Below, one piece after another: positions 62,862-64,000 of a DNA stretch of 64,000 bases (position 1 is its first letter; each line of letters opens with the position of its first letter). The position numbers and the translations under genes were made by a program. Under the pieces are notes generated by a model, which did not search any database, had not been told where the DNA came from, and saw only the letters and a program-made list of their open reading frames with translations. The stretch comes from Hydrogenophilus thermoluteolus (GTDB lineage: Bacteria > Pseudomonadota > Gammaproteobacteria > Burkholderiales > Rhodocyclaceae), in NCBI RefSeq assembly GCF_003574215.1, contig NZ_AP018558.1, positions 778,001 through 842,000 of the forward strand. Direction: 5' to 3'.

Positions 62862-64000
62862 TCAACCGATTCGAATACGCGAAATGCGTTTGTTGCCGCC
62901 GTAGATCAGATTGACCAGCCAGCGTGAGACCAGAACGGCGCTGAAGATCGAGGTGAGGATACCCAGGACATGGACCACTGCGAATCCACGTACCGGACCC
63001 CAGCCGAAAATCAGGAGCGCCAGACCGGCGATCAGCGAGGTGACGTTCGAGTCCAAAATGGTATCGAACGCGCGATCATACCCCGCGGCAATCGCCAATT
63101 GCGGGGAGACACCCGCGCGCAGCTCTTCACGAATCCGCTCGTTGATCAGCACGTTGGCGTCGATCGCCATCCCCAGCGTGAGCGCCACGGCTGCGATACC
63201 CGGTAGGGTCAGCGTGGCTTGAAGTAGCGAAAGGAGCGCGATCAGCAACACCAGGTTCACAAAGAGCGCGACCACCGAAACGATACCGATCACCTCATAG
63301 TAGACGATCATGAAAAGGGCGATCGCCAGGAAACCGTAGAGCGTGGCATTGACCCCGCGTTCGATGTTCTCTTTCCCTAGGCTCGGCCCGATCGTGCGCT
63401 CTTCGACGATCCGCATCGGGGCGGCAAGACTCCCCGCACGCAACAACAACGCGATGTCACGCGCTTCTGCCGTCGTCATCGCGCCCGAGATCTGCACGCG
63501 ACCTCCGCCGATCTCCGTTCGGATCACCGGGGCGGTGACCACTTCGGCAACCCCGCGGTCGATCAAAAGGATCGCCATGCGTTTGCCGACATTTTCACGG
63601 GTGACGTCGCGAAAGATCCGGGCGCCAGCCGCATCGAGTGTGAGGTGGACCGCCGGTTCTTGCGTCTGGCTGTCGAACCCGGGTTGTGCATCGGTCAGCC
63701 GCTCACCCGTGAGAACCACGTCGCGCTTGACGAGAATGGGACGACCGTTGCGCTCGGTGAGCAGCTCCGTTCCCGGCGGAACACGACCCGCGAGTGCCGC
63801 TTCGAGCGCGCCGGGGGTGTCGTCGACCAGGCGCACTTCCAAGGTCGCGGTGCGGCCCAGAATGTCTTTCGCTTTGGCCACGTCTTGCACGCCCGGAAGT
63901 TGCACGACGATGCGGTTCGCCCCTTGCTGTTGAATCACCGGTTCGGCAACGCCCAGTTCGTTGATGCGGTTGTGCAACGTGGTGATGTTTTGTTTCAAAG
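62862..64000 (-). CDS. secD: Protein-export membrane protein SecD, C-terminal part
   Basis: SecD is the partner of SecF in the SecDF complex. Only the last 378 residues are visible; the frame is open at the right edge. The visible part begins QNITTLHNRINELGVAEPVIQQQG and continues RIVVQLPGVQD through the periplasmic P1 region, then the six-helix permease part (MTTAEARDIALLLRAGSLAAPM, ALTLGMAIDANVLINERIREEL, LLIFGWGPVRGFAVVHVLG). Roughly 200 N-terminal residues lie outside the window. Confidence 0.96.
   Translation of the reverse strand, partial: LKQNITTLHNRINELGVAEPVIQQQGANRIVVQLPGVQDVAKAKDILGRTATLEVRLVDDTPGALEAALAGRVPPGTELLTERNGRPILVKRDVVLTGERLTDAQPGFDSQTQEPAVHLTLDAAGARIFRDVTRENVGKRMAILLIDRGVAEVVTAPVIRTEIGGGRVQISGAMTTAEARDIALLLRAGSLAAPMRIVEERTIGPSLGKENIERGVNATLYGFLAIALFMIVYYEVIGIVSVVALFVNLVLLIALLSLLQATLTLPGIAAVALTLGMAIDANVLINERIREELRAGVSPQLAIAAGYDRAFDTILDSNVTSLIAGLALLIFGWGPVRGFAVVHVLGILTSIFSAVLVSRWLVNLIYGGNKRISRIRIG

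Overview
The window is a GC-rich, densely packed chromosomal segment of a Gram-negative proteobacterium. LPS and lipid A genes (waaA, lpxC), a complete mraZ-to-ftsZ division and wall cluster, dciA between lpxC and secA, argJ after secA, and the yraN-diaA-dolP/rsmI block together suggest a betaproteobacterium, possibly Hydrogenophilales or Rhodocyclales-like; that placement is inference. I see no insertion sequence, prophage, CRISPR array or tRNA.

Layout. 1-8.2 kb: the end of a TolC-family gene, waaA and apaH, then a minus-strand phoX-olsB-olsA group with a Pho-box-like site upstream, a divergent PfkB-family kinase gene with its own sigma70 promoter, and a glycine-zipper lipoprotein gene. 8.2-12.3 kb: a minus-strand operon aroQ-accB-accC-prmA-DUF3426. 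12.4-15.7 kb: a TlpA-like thioredoxin gene and a conserved unknown gene, divergent from mpl and an AlkA-type glycosylase gene. 15.7-27.3 kb: an assimilatory nitrate gene set on the minus strand: FNT-type nitrite channel, a PP2C phosphatase fused to a Ser/Thr kinase, nrtA-nrtB-nrtD, nirB, nirD, nasA. Two sigma54-type promoters with NtrC-like sites precede the channel gene and nrtA. 27.7-31.7 kb: dolP-diaA-yraN facing rsmI-pyrC-lipoprotein. 31.7-32.2 kb: RNase P RNA with promoter and downstream terminator. 32.3-50.3 kb: mraZ-rsmH-ftsL-ftsI-murE-murF-mraY-murD-ftsW-murG-murC-ddl-ftsQ-ftsA-ftsZ-lpxC, preceded by MraZ-type repeats. 50.3-56.3 kb: dciA (minus), secA, argJ, purB. 56.3-61.9 kb: a DctS/DctR-like two-component system divergent from a dctQMP TRAP transporter that ends in a strong terminator. 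61.9-64 kb: secF and the 3' part of secD.

How the parts fit. NrtABD imports nitrate, NasA reduces it to nitrite, and NirBD reduces nitrite to ammonium; the FNT channel moves nitrite. The predicted sigma54/NtrC control would tie this to nitrogen limitation, and the kinase/phosphatase may adjust it after translation. PhoX releases phosphate and OlsBA makes phosphorus-free ornithine lipids, a coherent phosphate-starvation response. Most of the rest is conserved housekeeping. The points most worth a second look are the regulatory sites, the kinase/phosphatase, and a few small unknown genes.
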